DNA of 64,000 nucleotides from Corydoras sp. C115 (Eukaryota > Chordata > Actinopteri > Siluriformes > Callichthyidae), in NCBI GenBank assembly GCA_019802505.1, contig JAFMOC010000087.1:1-64000 (forward strand). Direction: 5' to 3'. The position numbers and the translations under genes were made by a program. This document shows positions 21,752 to 32,749 of the stretch, in pieces; positions within the stretch are counted from its first letter, which is position 1; each line of letters starts with the position of its first letter. The notes beneath the pieces are model-generated. The model had not been told where the DNA came from. It searched no databases and saw only the letters and a program-made list of their open reading frames with translations.

Positions 21752-22060
21752 TCCATCCATCCATTATCTTCCGCTTTACCCTCTACTAGGGTTGCGGGGG
21801 GCCCATCCAGGGGAGAACGTTTCGGGTGCTGGGCAGATACACCCAGGGCATGACGCCAATCTATCGCTCGACACACTCACTCATACAGACACACTCTATA
21901 TGGGGCATTTTAGAGAATTCAATTGACCTGATCCATGTTTATGGACTGTGGGAGGAAACCGGAGAACCCGGAGGAAACCCATGTGGACACGGGGAGAACA
22001 TGGAGACTCCATCCAGATTGGGATTCGAACCTGAATCCCTAGTGCTGAGAGGAGAATATT
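21752..22060 (-). mobile_element. SINE-W copy lacking its head
   Basis: (ATCC)n tail, then a normal body to GTGCTGAGAGGAGAAT. The next copy's tail follows directly. Confidence 0.9.
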
Positions 22061-22410
22061 CATTCATTCATTATTTTCTGCTTTATCCTATTTTTGGGTC
22101 GCGGGGGGGTTCCCCCATGTCCATCCAGGGGAGAACGTTTCGGGCGCTGGGCAGATACACCCAGGACAGGGCGCCAATCCATCGCTGGGCATACACTCAC
22201 TCACAGACACGCACGCATACACACTCTTTATGGGGCAATTTGGAGAACTCAATTGACTTGATCCATGTTTTTGGACTGTGGGAGGAAACCGGAGAACCCG
22301 GAGGAAACCCACGCAGACACGGGGAGAACATGGAAACTCCACCCAGATTGGGATTCGAACCGGGAATCCCTAGTGTTGAGAGGAGAACATGCTAACCACT
22401 AAACCATCCT
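22061..22410 (-). mobile_element. SINE-W copy, full length, TTCA tail
   Basis: Directly abuts the previous copy in the same orientation, forming a linker-less dimer. Ends CTAACCACTAAACCATCC. Confidence 0.9.
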
Positions 22411-22479
22411 CTTTTTGCTTACTTATTATTTTAATTATATTATCTCTTTATCTTTTGCTTATTACTGTATTGTGGTCGC

Positions 22480-22745
22480 AGGGGGAGGGTTCCATGTTCT
22501 CCCCGTGTCCGCGAGGGTTTCCTCCGGGTTCTCCGGTTTCCTCCCACAGTCCAAAAACATAGATCAAGTCAATTGGATTCTCCAAATTGCCCCATATAGA
22601 GTGTGTTTGTGTGAGTGAGTGTGTGCCCAAAGATAGATTGGTGTCCTGTCCTGGGTGTATCTGCCCAGCGCCCAAAACGTTCTCCCCTGGATGGGCATGG
22701 GGACCCCCCCGCAACCCTAGTAGAGGATAAAGCGGAAGATAATGT
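22480..22745 (+). mobile_element. SINE-W copy, head replaced
   Basis: Begins GGTCGCAGGGGGAGGGTTCC, a piece of the 3' end on the other strand, fused to CATGTTCTCCCCGTGTCC; ends GAAGATAATG. Confidence 0.86.
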
Positions 22746-23245
22746 TAGAATTAAAGTACTGTGATAAACAATTAACTTTAATCCTAATCCTGCTTTTTTT
22801 ATATTTTTTATAGTGTGCACATAATTCTGAGACAACCTGCTCACATTTACAGTTGAATTCGAGTTTATATTTCCTAAAGTGTTAATTAGATATCGTTATG
22901 CACAAAGTCAAACTCTGCTAGTGTGTGTGAGTGTGTGTGCGTTCTTTCAAAGCAGTATGTTTGTCACGACAGCGGAAATTGTGCAAGCTTTCCAGTTTTC
23001 TTGTGTTAAACCTTGAATTTTTGATGCTCGGTTAAAATTTCTGCCCCTTTTTGCTGCCCGTGTTGCAGCTCTGACACAGACGCTGCTCTTCTGGAGACGC
23101 CTCAGTGTGCTGTCATCGCGGGGACAGATTCAGGGCATTGCATTTGCACTTTGGGTGTGTGTCTGTTCCAGCGGGTGCAATTGTTTTGTTTTCGGTTGGT
23201 TTTGGACGTTTTTAGAAGTCCTTGACTGATGATCAGACTGAAAAT
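22746..23245. other. Unassigned intronic sequence
   Basis: Nothing recognised apart from a short GTGTGAGTGTGTGTGCG run. Confidence 0.45.
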
Positions 23246-23247
23246 AG

Positions 23248-23538
23248 TGCTTAGTGGTTAGCATGTTCTCCTCTCAGCGCTAGGGATTCCCGGTTCGAAT
23301 TGTCCACGTGGGTTTCCTCCGGGTTCTCCGGTTTCCTCCCACAGTCCAAAACCATGGCTCAATTCTCAAAATTGCCCCATATAGAGTGTGTCTGTGTGAG
23401 TGAGTGTGTGTCCAGTGATAGATTGGCGTCCTGTCCTGGGTGTATCTGCCCAGCACCTGAAACGTTCTCCCCTGGATGGACATGGGGAACCCCCCCGTGA
23501 CCCTACTAGAGGATAAAGCGGGAGATGATGGATGATGG
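23248..23538 (+). mobile_element. SINE-W copy with internal deletion
   Basis: Head starts at TAGTGCTTAGTGG. After GGTTCGAATTGTCC about 45 bases are missing. Tail GATGATGGATGATGG. Confidence 0.88.
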
Positions 23539-23596
23539 ACTTGTGGAAGTGCTGTATTACCAAATTATATTAAATTAGTGTTTTAATTGCATATTC

Positions 23597-23640
23597 CATT
23601 CATCCATCCATTATATTCCACTTTATCCTCTATTAGGGTC

Positions 23641-23687
<47 letters not shown>

Positions 23688-23968
23688 CCCTTTGCCCATC
23701 CAGGGGAGAACGTTTCGGGTGCTGGGCAGATACACCCAGGACAGGGCGCCAATCTATTTCTGGGCACACACACACTCTCTATATTGGGAAATTTGGAGCA
23801 CTCAATTGAGCTTGATCCATGTTTTTTGGACTGTGGGAGGAAACTGGAGAACCCGGAGGAAACCACGTGGACACGGGGAGACATGGAAACTCCACCCAGA
23901 TGGGGATTCGAAGCGGGAATCCCTAGGTCTGAGAGGAGAACATGCCAACCACTAAGCCACCATGCCAT
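23597..23968 (-). mobile_element. SINE-W copy with G43 run
   Basis: The G7-G9 tract common to the ATGG subfamily is expanded to 43 uninterrupted G (23643-23685). The rest is normal up to GCCACCATGCC. Confidence 0.92.
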
Positions 23969-24376
23969 TGGTTTAGATAATGACTTTAATGGCTGATATG
24001 TCCACATTTCATTATCACTTCTTTTGGCTCCGGTTTATTACATGTCTCAGGTTCTTCTTCACTTCGGTTCAGAACACACCAGTAGGTGCGCTGTCACCAT
24101 GGCAGCCACTTGTCCTCTCCAGCAGAGAGCCGATTACAATCATGAATGGCATTGCAGTTGCATCTGATCCAAAAGACACTGATTACTTTTACGTCTCTCT
24201 GTATGTCTTCCCGTCTCTTCTTCTCTATCTCGTTTCTTTTGCGTCTTTCTCAATTTTTCCGTATACGTCTCTCAGTCATCTCATGTCATCAGTCTTTACC
24301 CTCATGCCCCCTCTATATTCCTCCGTTCTTGTATCTGTCAGACCAGTCTCTATTGTATACCACCCGTGGTTTTCTC
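23969..24376. other. Unassigned intronic sequence
   Basis: Pyrimidine-rich from 24190 to 24320. An open frame here has no recognisable homology. Confidence 0.4.
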
Positions 24377-24388
24377 CTTTAATATCTT

Positions 24389-24731
24389 CCATCCATTATC
24401 TTCTGCTTTATCCTCTACTAGAGTTGGGGGGGGGGTTCCCCATGCCCATCCAGGGGAGAACGTTTCGGGCGCTGGGCAGATACACCCAGGACAGGACGTC
24501 AATCTGTCACTAGTTATACTCACTCACACAGACACACTCTATATGGGGCAATTTGGAGAATTCAATTGACCTTGATCCATGTTTTTGGACTGTGGGAGGA
24601 AACCGGAGAACCCGGAGGAAACCCACGCGGACACGGGGAGAACATGGAAACTCCACCCAGATTGGGATTCGAACCTGAATCCCTAGAGCCGAGAGGAGCA
24701 CATGCTAACCACTGAGCCACCGTGCCGCCTT
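24389..24731 (-). mobile_element. SINE-W copy with target-site duplication
   Basis: CTTTAATATCTT at 24377-24388 and 24732-24743. Full length, head ends GTGCCGCCTT. Confidence 0.94.
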
Positions 24732-24762
24732 CTTTAATATCTTGTTTACTCTAATAACATAG

Positions 24763-25040
24763 GGATGGCACTGTGGCTAGTGGTTAGCATGTTCTCCTCT
24801 CAGCACTAGGGATTCCTGTTTCGAATCCCAATCTGGGTGTAGTTTCCATGTTCTCCTCATGTCCGCATGGGTTTCCTCCGGGTTCTCCGGTTTCCTCCCA
24901 CAGTCCAAAAACATGGATCAAGTCAATTGAATTCTCCAAATTGACCCATATAGAGTGTGTCCGTGTGAGTGAGTGTGTGTCCAGTGATAGATTGGCGTCC
25001 TGTCCTGGGTGTATCTGCCCAGCGCTCGAAACCCCCTAAT
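24763..25040 (+). mobile_element. SINE-W copy, 3' truncated
   Basis: Head GGGATGGCACTGTGGCTAGT; stops after CTGCCCAGCGCTCGAAACCC. Confidence 0.9.
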
Positions 25041-25184
25041 ACCCCCTCACTACATCAGTGACACTAAAGAATAGGACATTATACTGGTCATGCACTATTC
25101 CGCACTACCCCAATTCTACCACTAGTAGGTGGTAGGTATCAAGAGAGGAATGGAAAGAGGCAGGAGAAGAAGTTTAGAAGTAAA

Positions 25185-26985
25185 AGCACACAGACTCACA
25201 CACACAACCTAAAGCTCCCAGAGTGTAAGTACACAATATAAACAAACCACACCAAACACACAAAACACACAAACCCACACAAATATACAAACCACACCAA
25301 ACACACAAATATACAAACCCACACCAAACACACAAACTCACATAAAACACACCAAACCAACACAAACACACAAATATACAAACCACACCAAACCAACACA
25401 AACCACACCAAACACACAAACCCACACAAATATACAAACAACACCAAACACACAAACCCACACAAATATACAAACCACACCAAACACACAAATATACAAA
25501 CCACACAAAACACACAAACTCACATAAAACACACCAAACCAACACAAACACACACAAATATACAAACCACACCAAACACACAAACCCACACAAATATACA
25601 AACCACACCAAACCCACAAACCCACACAAATATACAAACCACACCAAACATACAAACCCACACCAAACACACAAACCCACACAAATATACAAACCACACC
25701 AAACACACAAACCCACACAAATATACAAACCCACACCAAACACACAAACCCACACCAAACACACAAACCCACACAAATATACAAACCACACTAAACACAC
25801 AAACCCACACAAATGTACAAACCACACCAAACACACAAATATACAAACCCACACCAAACACACAAACCCACACCAAACACACAAACCCACACAAATATAC
25901 AAACCACACAAAACACACAAACCCACATAAAACACACCAAACCAACACAAACACACACAAATATACAAACCACACCAAACACACAAACCCACACAAATAT
26001 ACAAACCACACCAAACACACAAACCCACACAAATATACAAACCACACCAAACATACAAACCCACACCAAACACACAAACCCACACAAATATACAAACCAC
26101 ACCAAACACACAAACCCACACAAATATACAAACCCACACCAAACACACAAACCCACACCAAACACACAAACCCACACAAATATACAAACCACACCAAACA
26201 CACAAACCCACACAAATATACAAACCCACACCAAACACACAAACCCACACCAAACACACAAACCCACACAAATATACAAACCACACTAAACACACAAACC
26301 CACACAAATGTACAAACCACACCAAACACACAAATATACAAACCCACACCAAACACACAAACCCACACAAATATACAAACCACACCAAACACACAAACCC
26401 ACACAAAACACACCAAACCAACACAAACCACACCAAACACACAAACCCACACAAATATACAAACCACACCAAACACACAAACCCACACAAATGTACAAAA
26501 CACACAAACCCACACAAATATACAAACCACACTAAACACACAAACCCACACAAATGTACAAACCACACCAAAGACACAAATATACAAACCCACACCAAAC
26601 ACACAAACCCACATAAAACACACCAAACCAACACAAACTCACACAAATATACAAACCACACCAAACACAGAAACCCACACAAATATACAAACCACACCAA
26701 ACACACAAACCCACACAAATGTACAAAACACACAAACCCACACCAAACACACAAACTCACACAAATATACAAACCACACAAACCACACAAAAAACACACA
26801 AAAACAGACACAAACCGCACAAAAACCACACCAAACACAAATACACAAACCGCACAAAAACCACACCAAACACAAATACACAAACCACACAAAAACCACA
26901 TCAAACACAAATACACAAACTGCACAAAAACCACACCAAACACACAAACCAGACAAACAAAAAAAAAAACATGCAAAACACACAA
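25185..26985. repeat. AC-rich tandem array, nearly free of G on the + strand
   Basis: Made of variants of a ~36-bp unit: ACAAATATACAAACCACACC, then AAACACACAAACCCAC. Half units and AAAACACACCAAACCAACAC segments are interspersed. Towards the right (26760-26985) the unit becomes AAACCGCACAAAAACCACAC. Composition is almost only A and C with a few T. Long open frames on both strands come from unit lengths divisible by three and the lack of G. Confidence 0.95.
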
Positions 26986-27388
26986 ACCAGGTTTATAGGA
27001 ACATATAATCTAACAGGTTTATAGGAATATATAAAGTGACAAATAAAAAATCACTAGGACCCAGGTTCTATATTACAATATAATAAAAAAAATAGGTAAA
27101 AAGAGTTAATGATCACATAAATTGAGCTAATTAGCAGACTATAAAAAGGCATAGCGCCTAAAAGAGGACCTGCACATTGAATGACCTCCAGTCTAGAAAT
27201 GGAGCACAGCAGAACCAAAAATGGAGTAGGGGATGCATATCCAAAAGGGTTTTATTTTTAGTTTCAGCTTTTATTTTTTTGTTTCTAAATGGTTCAGAAA
27301 GTCGCCCTCTTTATTCAACACACACTGAACAAGTATTGGGTTTCTTTGACATCATAGGATTTTTTTTTTTATATAAATTCAATACAGT
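26986..27388. other. Unassigned AT-rich sequence
   Basis: AGGTTTATAGGAA-type repeat at 26990-27030 (two copies of GTTTATAGGAA), otherwise nothing recognised. Confidence 0.45.
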
Positions 27389-27742
27389 ATCCATCCATCC
27401 ATCCATCCATTATCTTCCGCTTTATGCTCTACTAGGGTCGCTGGGTTCCCCATGCCCATCCAGGGGAGAACGTTTCGGGTGCTGGGCAGATACACCCAGG
27501 ACAGGGCGCCAATCTATCACTGGGCACACACTCACTCACTCACACACACTCTATATGGGGCAATTTGGAGAATTCAATTGACATCGATCCATGTTTTTGG
27601 ACTAGGGGAGGAAACCGGAGAACCCAGAGGAAACCCACGCGGACACGGGGAGAACATGGAAACTCCACCCAGATGGGGATTCGAACCGGGAATCCCTAGC
27701 GCTGAGAGGAGAACATGCTAACCACTAAACCACCGTGCCAGC
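27389..27742 (-). mobile_element. SINE-W copy, full length, ATGG tail
   Basis: Lacks the G run (TCGCTGGGTTCC). Head ends CACCGTGCCAGCC. Confidence 0.92.
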
Positions 27743-27844
27743 CAATGAATTGACAATTCATTGTAGCTCAAAACAGCAGTGGGTGACACGTTCTTTAACC
27801 AACATTACTTCCAGAAGACAAGCTCTTAAGATCTTTTGTTCTAC

Positions 27845-28040
27845 ATAACTCAACTCAACTCAACTTTTTTTATAAAGCACTTTAAAAACAACAGCAGCTG
27901 CAACAAACTGCTGTAAACTTAATAATAAATAATAATCAAATAATCAAAAAACAAGAATACAATATAAACGACAAAACAATACATCAAGTAAAACACTAAA
28001 AGGTTATTAAAACCTTTATTAATTTTAATTTAAAAAAAGT
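27845..28040. repeat. A-rich dispersed-repeat-like segment
   Basis: CTCAACTCAACTCAACTTTT, TATAAAGCACTTTAAAAACA and AACTGCTGTAAACTTAATAA resemble a common fish interspersed repeat I cannot name. Confidence 0.45.
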
Positions 28041-28042
28041 TT

Positions 28043-28190
28043 TAGTGCCCAGCGATGGATTGGCGCCCTGTCCTGGGTCTATCTGCCCAGCGCCCGAGAC
28101 GTTCTCCCCTGGATGGGCATGGGGAACCCCACCACGACCCTAATAGAGGATAAAGCGGGAGATAATGAATGAATGAATGAATGAATGAAA
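28043..28190 (+). mobile_element. SINE-W 3' end only, TGAA tail
   Basis: Starts at AGTGCCCAGCGATGGATTGG and ends (TGAA)n. AAAAAAGTTTTAGT precedes it and AAAAAGTTTTAGT follows it (28189-28201), a likely target-site duplication. Confidence 0.92.
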
Positions 28191-28203
28191 AAAGTTTTAG
28201 TAA

Positions 28204-28811
28204 TAATATTAATAAGTGTTAATAACACCCCGGTTCTGTTTTCCGGTTCTGTTTTTTAGGGTTCCACCTTTTTCACACACCTTATTGGATTTAAATGTCG
28301 TCGTTAATTAGCAGCAGATTTAGTGATTTAGTGACGGAGGAGATGGTAGAACGTGACAGACATGCATGGTTGAAGTTAATGCACAGTTAACACCTTCATA
28401 TCGACACCTCTACTTTAGAAACGTTGAGCAAATTTCCGTAAAGGCGAAGCGTGTTCGTTAAAATGTTTTTGCATTAATTGCTGTATTTATCTATATATTT
28501 TTATGAATGGTAAATGTATGTAGCTTTGAAGAAGAGGACATTGATTTTCTGTCATGAACTTAAATAAGTTTTATAGCTACGTAGCGTTAATACATCAAGA
28601 CTGATTGGTGTAAATCAGTGTTTATCTCCACAGTGCTTTCAAATCGGCGTCTTTCAAAGAATATACAATATCAGGAATTTCAGTCCTATTTAAAATCCCC
28701 CCAAAAAAAAATAATAATAAAAAGTATGGATGCAGTTCTGTGTGCTTGAAGGGTGTATACTGTATGTCCACATCTATAAAGTATAAAAGTTTAGTGTAAT
28801 ATTTATGTTAA
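28204..28811. other. Unassigned intronic sequence
   Basis: No gene or repeat family recognised. Confidence 0.45.
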
Positions 28812-28824
28812 TATATAATATTTG

Positions 28825-29180
28825 GGCGGCACGGTGGCTTAGTGGTTAGCACGTTCGCCTCTCAGCGCTAGGGATTCCCGGTTCGAATCCCCATCTGGGT
28901 GGAGTTTCCATGTTCTCCCCGTGTCTGCGTGGGTTTCCTCCGGGTTCTCCGGTTTCCTCCCACAGTCCAAAAACATGGATCAAGTCAATTGAATTCTCCA
29001 AATTGCCCCATATAGAGTGTCTGTGTGAGTGAGTGTGTGCCCAGCGATGGATTGGCGTCCTGTCCTGGGTCTATCTGCCCGGCGCCCGGGACGTTCTCCC
29101 CTGGATGGGCATGAGGAACCCCACCGCGACCCTAATAGAGGATAACGTGGGAGATAATGAATGAATGAATGAATGAATGA
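28825..29180 (+). mobile_element. SINE-W reference copy, full length, TGAA-tail subfamily
   Basis: The 5' head carries RNA polymerase III promoter boxes: A box TGGCTTAGTGG at 28835-28845 and B box GGTTCGAATCC at 28880-28890. The head resembles a tRNA-Val (AGTGGTTAGCACGTTCGCCT). The middle (GGAGTTTCCATGTTCTCCCC, GTGGGTTTCCTCCGGGTTCT, TCCCACAGTCCAAAAACATG) is the module known from zebrafish DANA/Mermaid SINEs. The 3' half (TGTCCTGGGTCTATCTGCCC) differs from DANA. The tail is (TGAA)n. A 12-bp target-site duplication, ATATAATATTTG, flanks it at 28813-28824 and 29181-29192. It has no coding capacity and would depend on a LINE reverse transcriptase. Confidence 0.93.
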
Positions 29181-29212
29181 ATATAATATTTGTATATTGA
29201 AAAATGTTTTGC

Positions 29213-29440
29213 AGGCGGCATGGTGGCTTAGTGGTTAGCATGTTCTCCTCTCAGCGCTGGGGATTCCCGGTTCCAATCCCAATTTGGGTGGAGTTTCCAT
29301 GTCCTCCCCGTGTCTGCGTGGGTTTCCTCCGGGTTCTCTGTTTTCCTCCCACAGTCCAAAAACATGAATCAAGGTCAACTGAATTCCCCAAATCTGTCAC
29401 TGGGCACACACACTATATAGGGGCAATTTTGAGAGAGTGT
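29213..29440 (+). mobile_element. SINE-W head joined to an inverted internal piece
   Basis: Normal from GGCGGCATGGTGGCTTAGTG to CCCCAAATCTGTCAC. It then switches to the opposite strand's CACTGGGCACACACACTATA and GGGGCAATTTTGAGAG, suggesting a foldback or template switch. Confidence 0.85.
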
Positions 29441-29477
29441 CATCCTGTAAAGACAACAAAATGAAATAAAACATGGT

Positions 29478-29735
29478 TTTTCATGTTCTCACCGTGTCCG
29501 CCTGGTTTCCGCCAGGTTCTCCCACAGTTTTTCTCCTTCATTGGAAGCTTTAAATTGCCCCATATAGTGTGTATGTGTGAGTGAGTATGTGCCCAGCGAT
29601 AGATGGTGTCCTGTCCTGGGTGTATCTGCCCAGCGCCTGAAACGTTCTCCCCTGGATGGGCATGGGGAACCCCCCCCCCCCCCCCCCGATCCTAGTAGAG
29701 GATAAAGTGGAAGATAATGGATGGCTGGAAATTTA
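29478..29735 (+). mobile_element. SINE-W copy, 5' truncated
   Basis: Starts TTCATGTTCTCACCGTGTCC; C16-17 run at 29671-29687; ends GATAATGGATGG. Confidence 0.88.
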
Positions 29736-29745
29736 CCTTGCGAGA

Positions 29746-30098
29746 AGCACAGTGGCTTAGTGGTTAGCATGTTCTCCTCTCAGTGCTAGGGATTCCTGGT
29801 TCGAATTTCAATCTGGGAGGTGTTTCCATGTTCTCCCCGTTTCCGCGTGGGTTTCCTCCGGGTTCTCCGGTTTCCTCCCACAGTCCAACAACATGGATCA
29901 AGTTCAATTGAATTCTCCAAAATTGCCCCATATAGCAATATAGAGTGTCTCTGTGATTGAGTGGACCCAGCCATAGATTGGTGTTCTGTCCTGGGTGTAT
30001 CTGCCCAGCGCCCAAAACGTTCTCCCCTAATGGGCATGGGGAACCCCCCCCACGACCCTAATAGAGGATAAAGCGGAAGATAATGGATGGATGCATGG
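29746..30098 (+). mobile_element. SINE-W copy, full length, ATGG tail
   Basis: Head AAGCACAGTGGCTTAGTGG; duplicated CAATATAG near 29935. Confidence 0.92.
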
Positions 30099-30167
30099 AC
30101 TATAAATATAACACGGTGTGAGATGGGCAACCAGTAATGACTAAATTAATAAAAATAATAATAATAT

Positions 30168-30426
30168 CCCCCGTGTCTGCGTGGGTTTCCTCCGGGTTCT
30201 CCGGTTTCCTCCCACAGTCCAAAAACATGGATCAAGTCAATTGAATTCTCAAAATTGCCCCATATAGAGTGTGTCTGTGTGAGTGAGTGTGTGCCCAGTG
30301 ATGGATTGGCGCCCCGTCCTGGGTGTATCTGCCCAGCGCCCGAGACGTTCTCCCCTGGATGGGCATGGGGAACCCCACCGCGACCCTAATAGAGGATAAA
30401 GCGGGAGATAATGAATGAATGAATAA
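30168..30426 (+). mobile_element. SINE-W copy, 5' truncated, just upstream of a pc exon
   Basis: Starts CCCCGTGTCTGCGTGGG, ends (TGAA)n. It is in sense with the gene; 62 bp separate it from the exon at 30489. AATAATAATATC precedes it and AATAATAATATC follows at 30422-30433, a probable target-site duplication. Confidence 0.92.
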
Positions 30427-30488
30427 TAATATCTTTAGATGATGTTCATGATCAGTCAGGTTAACATCTTCCTTCATTGTTCATCCAG

Positions 30489-30607
30489 GTCGGCTATGAG
30501 AACGCAGGTACGGTGGAATTCCTAGTGGACAAACAGGGGAAGCACTACTTCATCGAGGTCAACTCCCGTCTCCAAGTGGAGCACACGGTCACCGAGGAGA
30601 TCACGGA
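30489..30607 (+). CDS. pc: Pyruvate carboxylase, internal exon (biotin carboxylase active site)
   Basis: This clean 119-nt exon encodes VGYENAGTVEFLVDKQGKHY followed by FIEVNSRLQVEHTVTEEIT and two bases of an Asp codon. It is almost identical to vertebrate pyruvate carboxylase. By the family's known structure, the Glu of TVEF corresponds to metal-binding Glu276 of E. coli biotin carboxylase, and EVNSRLQVE carries the equivalents of Glu288, Asn290 and catalytic Arg292. All are present. The acceptor is TTCATCCAG and the donor a consensus GTAAGT. The intron is phase 2, and the split Asp codon (GA then T) is completed exactly by the next exon at 49517. A 5'-truncated SINE-W ends about 60 bp upstream of the acceptor. 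Teleosts can carry two PC paralogues; I cannot tell which this is. Confidence 0.97.
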
Positions 30608-30613
30608 GTAAGT

Positions 30614-31384
30614 TTCGGCTTTTGTTCCCGAGGGTCTGATGAGTTCTTCTCGAGACCACGTTTCGAATCAGACGCTGTGGTGGAGCTAGCAGATTGATTG
30701 GGGCATTTTTGCATGCTATTAGTACAGCAGATGAGCCACCGGCAGTCCCTCTCACCCACCAAATCTCTATCTCTCTATTATTCCGTGTCAGTAAATCTGT
30801 TTATCTCTTGCTAAGCTCTTGCCTGAAGTGATTTCACTGGGAAATGAGGAGGGGTTGCTGCCGTGGAGGTCTCTGGATGTTGGATGTGGGTTGCTTGGGA
30901 TTCTGGGCCATTGTGGTGCCGCATGACTGTTGAACGGGAAAATTAAAGGCTTGTTAGTGCGGCAGCTCTTAGTGTGCGTGTGCGCTCACATGCTCATGTG
31001 CTGATAAATGGAAATCTGCCGTCCCTATTTTAAGAACTTGGACAAGAGCGGAGAGATTATGCAGACAATAAAAGGAAGGCGGACTGGATAACGGGAACGA
31101 ACGCAACGATGAAGCCATTATCGTGTTTACCTTCAAGAACAATCAGCATCAGAGGGAAGGCAGGGTTGTGTCTCCGTTTTTATAAAGATGAGACACGAAT
31201 GGCATTTAACTTCCCTCTGAATTAAACAGTGCGTCGGACTTTTTATATGGATTTGTTTTGAAAGGTAATGCATTAAACCGGCTGCGTTTCCTCTTCTACG
31301 GATATTTGTTGTTTAAGAGGCTTTTAAGGGCCACTAAGCAGTGCTTCTGAAAGACTGCTATTACCTGAAATCAACTGCCAAACC
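30614..31384. other. Unassigned sequence, the longest repeat-free stretch near an exon
   Basis: Mixed composition, no microsatellites or SINE fragments; could include conserved intronic elements, but none is identifiable by eye. Confidence 0.4.
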
Positions 31385-31735
31385 TGGCACGGTGGCTTAG
31401 TGGTTGGCATGTTCTCCTCTCAGTGCTAGGGAGTACCGGTTCCAATCCCAATCTAGGTGGAGTTTCCATGTTCTCTCCGTGTCTGCCTGGGTTTCATTGG
31501 GGTTCGCTGGTTTCCTCCCACAATCCAAAAACATGGATGAAGTCAATTGAATTCTCCAAATTGCCCCATATAGACTGTGTCTGTGTGAGTGAGTGAGTGT
31601 CCAGTGATAGATTGGTGTCCTGTCCTGGGTGTATCTGCCCAGCACCTTAAACGTTCTCCTCTGGATGGGCATGGGGAACCCCCTGCGACACTTGTACAGG
31701 ATAAAGTGGAAGATAATGGATGGATTAATGGATGT
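31385..31735 (+). mobile_element. SINE-W copy, full length, ATGG tail
   Basis: Head CTGGCACGGTGGCTTAGTGG; B box changed to GGTTCCAATCC. Confidence 0.92.
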
Positions 31736-31744
31736 ACAAAATCA

Positions 31745-32665
31745 AGTTTAATTGCCCCATATAGTGTGTCCAGCTATGGATTGGCGCCCTGCTCTGGGTG
31801 TGTCTCCCCAGCTCCCAAAATGATCCGCGTGGAGTTTCCTTGTTCTCCTGGTGTCCGAATGGGTTTTACCTGGGTTCTTAGATTCTTCCACAGTCCAAAA
31901 ACATGGATTTAGGGTCAATTCGATGCTCTAAATTGCCCAGTCTAAATTGCCCCATATAGTGTGTTCACTGATGGATTAGAGTTTCCATGTTCTCCTGGTG
32001 TCCAAATGGGTTTTATCTGGGTTCTCGGTTTTCTTCCACAGTCCAAAAACATGGATTCAAGGTAAACTGGCTACTCTAAATTGCCCCATATAGTGTGTCC
32101 AGCTATGGCTTTGTGCCCTGTCCTGGGTGTGGCTCCCCAGCTCCCGAAATGATCTGTGTGGAGTTTTAATGTTCTCCTGGTGTCCGAATGGATTTTCTCT
32201 GAGTTCTCCGGTTTTCTTCCACTGACCAAAACATGGATTCAAGGTAAAATGGCTGCTCTAAATTGCCCAGCCTAAATTGCCCCATATAGTGTATCCATCT
32301 ATGGATTGGCGCCCTGTCCTGGGTGTGTCTCCCTAGCTCCCAAAATGATCTGTGTGGAGTTTCCATGTTCTCCTGGTGTCCGAATGGGTTTTTATCAGGG
32401 TTCCCCGGTTTTCTTCCACTGACCAAAGCATGGATTCAGGGTCAATTTGATGCTCTAAATTGCCCAGCCTAAATTGCCCCATATAGTGTATCCAGCTATG
32501 GATTGGCGCCCTGTCCTGGGTGTGTCTCCCCAGCTCCAGAAATGATGTTCTCCTGGTGTCCAAATTGGTTTTTTCTGGGTTCTCCAGTTTTCTTCCACAG
32601 TCCAAAAAGGTGGATTCAAGGTAAAATGGCTGCTCTAAATTGCCCCATATAGTGTGTCCAGTGAT
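31745..32665 (+). repeat. Satellite-like array made of rearranged SINE-W centres
   Basis: The marker GCCCCATATAGTG recurs at 31754, 31949, 32083, 32279, 32476 and 32642, so full units are about 196 bp with two shorter ones. Each unit runs from there through GGATTGGCGCCCTGTCCTGG and CCCCAGCTCCCGAAATGATC, then jumps back to GTGTGGAGTTTCCATGTTCT and TTCTTCCACAGTCC. Head, B box and tail of the SINE are excluded. Confidence 0.93.
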
Positions 32666-32749
32666 GTACAGACCTTTATTATGATTAAGAATAGCCTGCC
32701 TTTTTAAAATATGTTAATATGGATTTTATTAATGAATTTTTAGAGCAGG

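Larger units (their letters stand above)
3513..30488 (+). other. pc: Intron of pyruvate carboxylase (about 27 kb)
   Basis: It opens with GTAC after AAGCAG and closes with TTCATCCAG before GTCGGCTATGAG, both phase 0. It contains both Tc1-like elements, the SINE-W dimer and trimer, and the AC-rich array. I found no further exon in it, and none is expected: the protein runs on directly across this junction (AKQ then VGYENAG) as in human PC. Confidence 0.85.

Noticed and set aside
25174..26985. 603-codon open frame on the reverse strand rich in Cys, Val, Trp and Phe
   Set aside because: It is a read-through of the AC-rich array; shifted and opposite frames are also open, and there is no start context or domain.
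28825..28900. Functional tRNA gene
   Set aside because: A and B boxes are present, but the acceptor stem does not close and the sequence is the conserved 5' end of a SINE.
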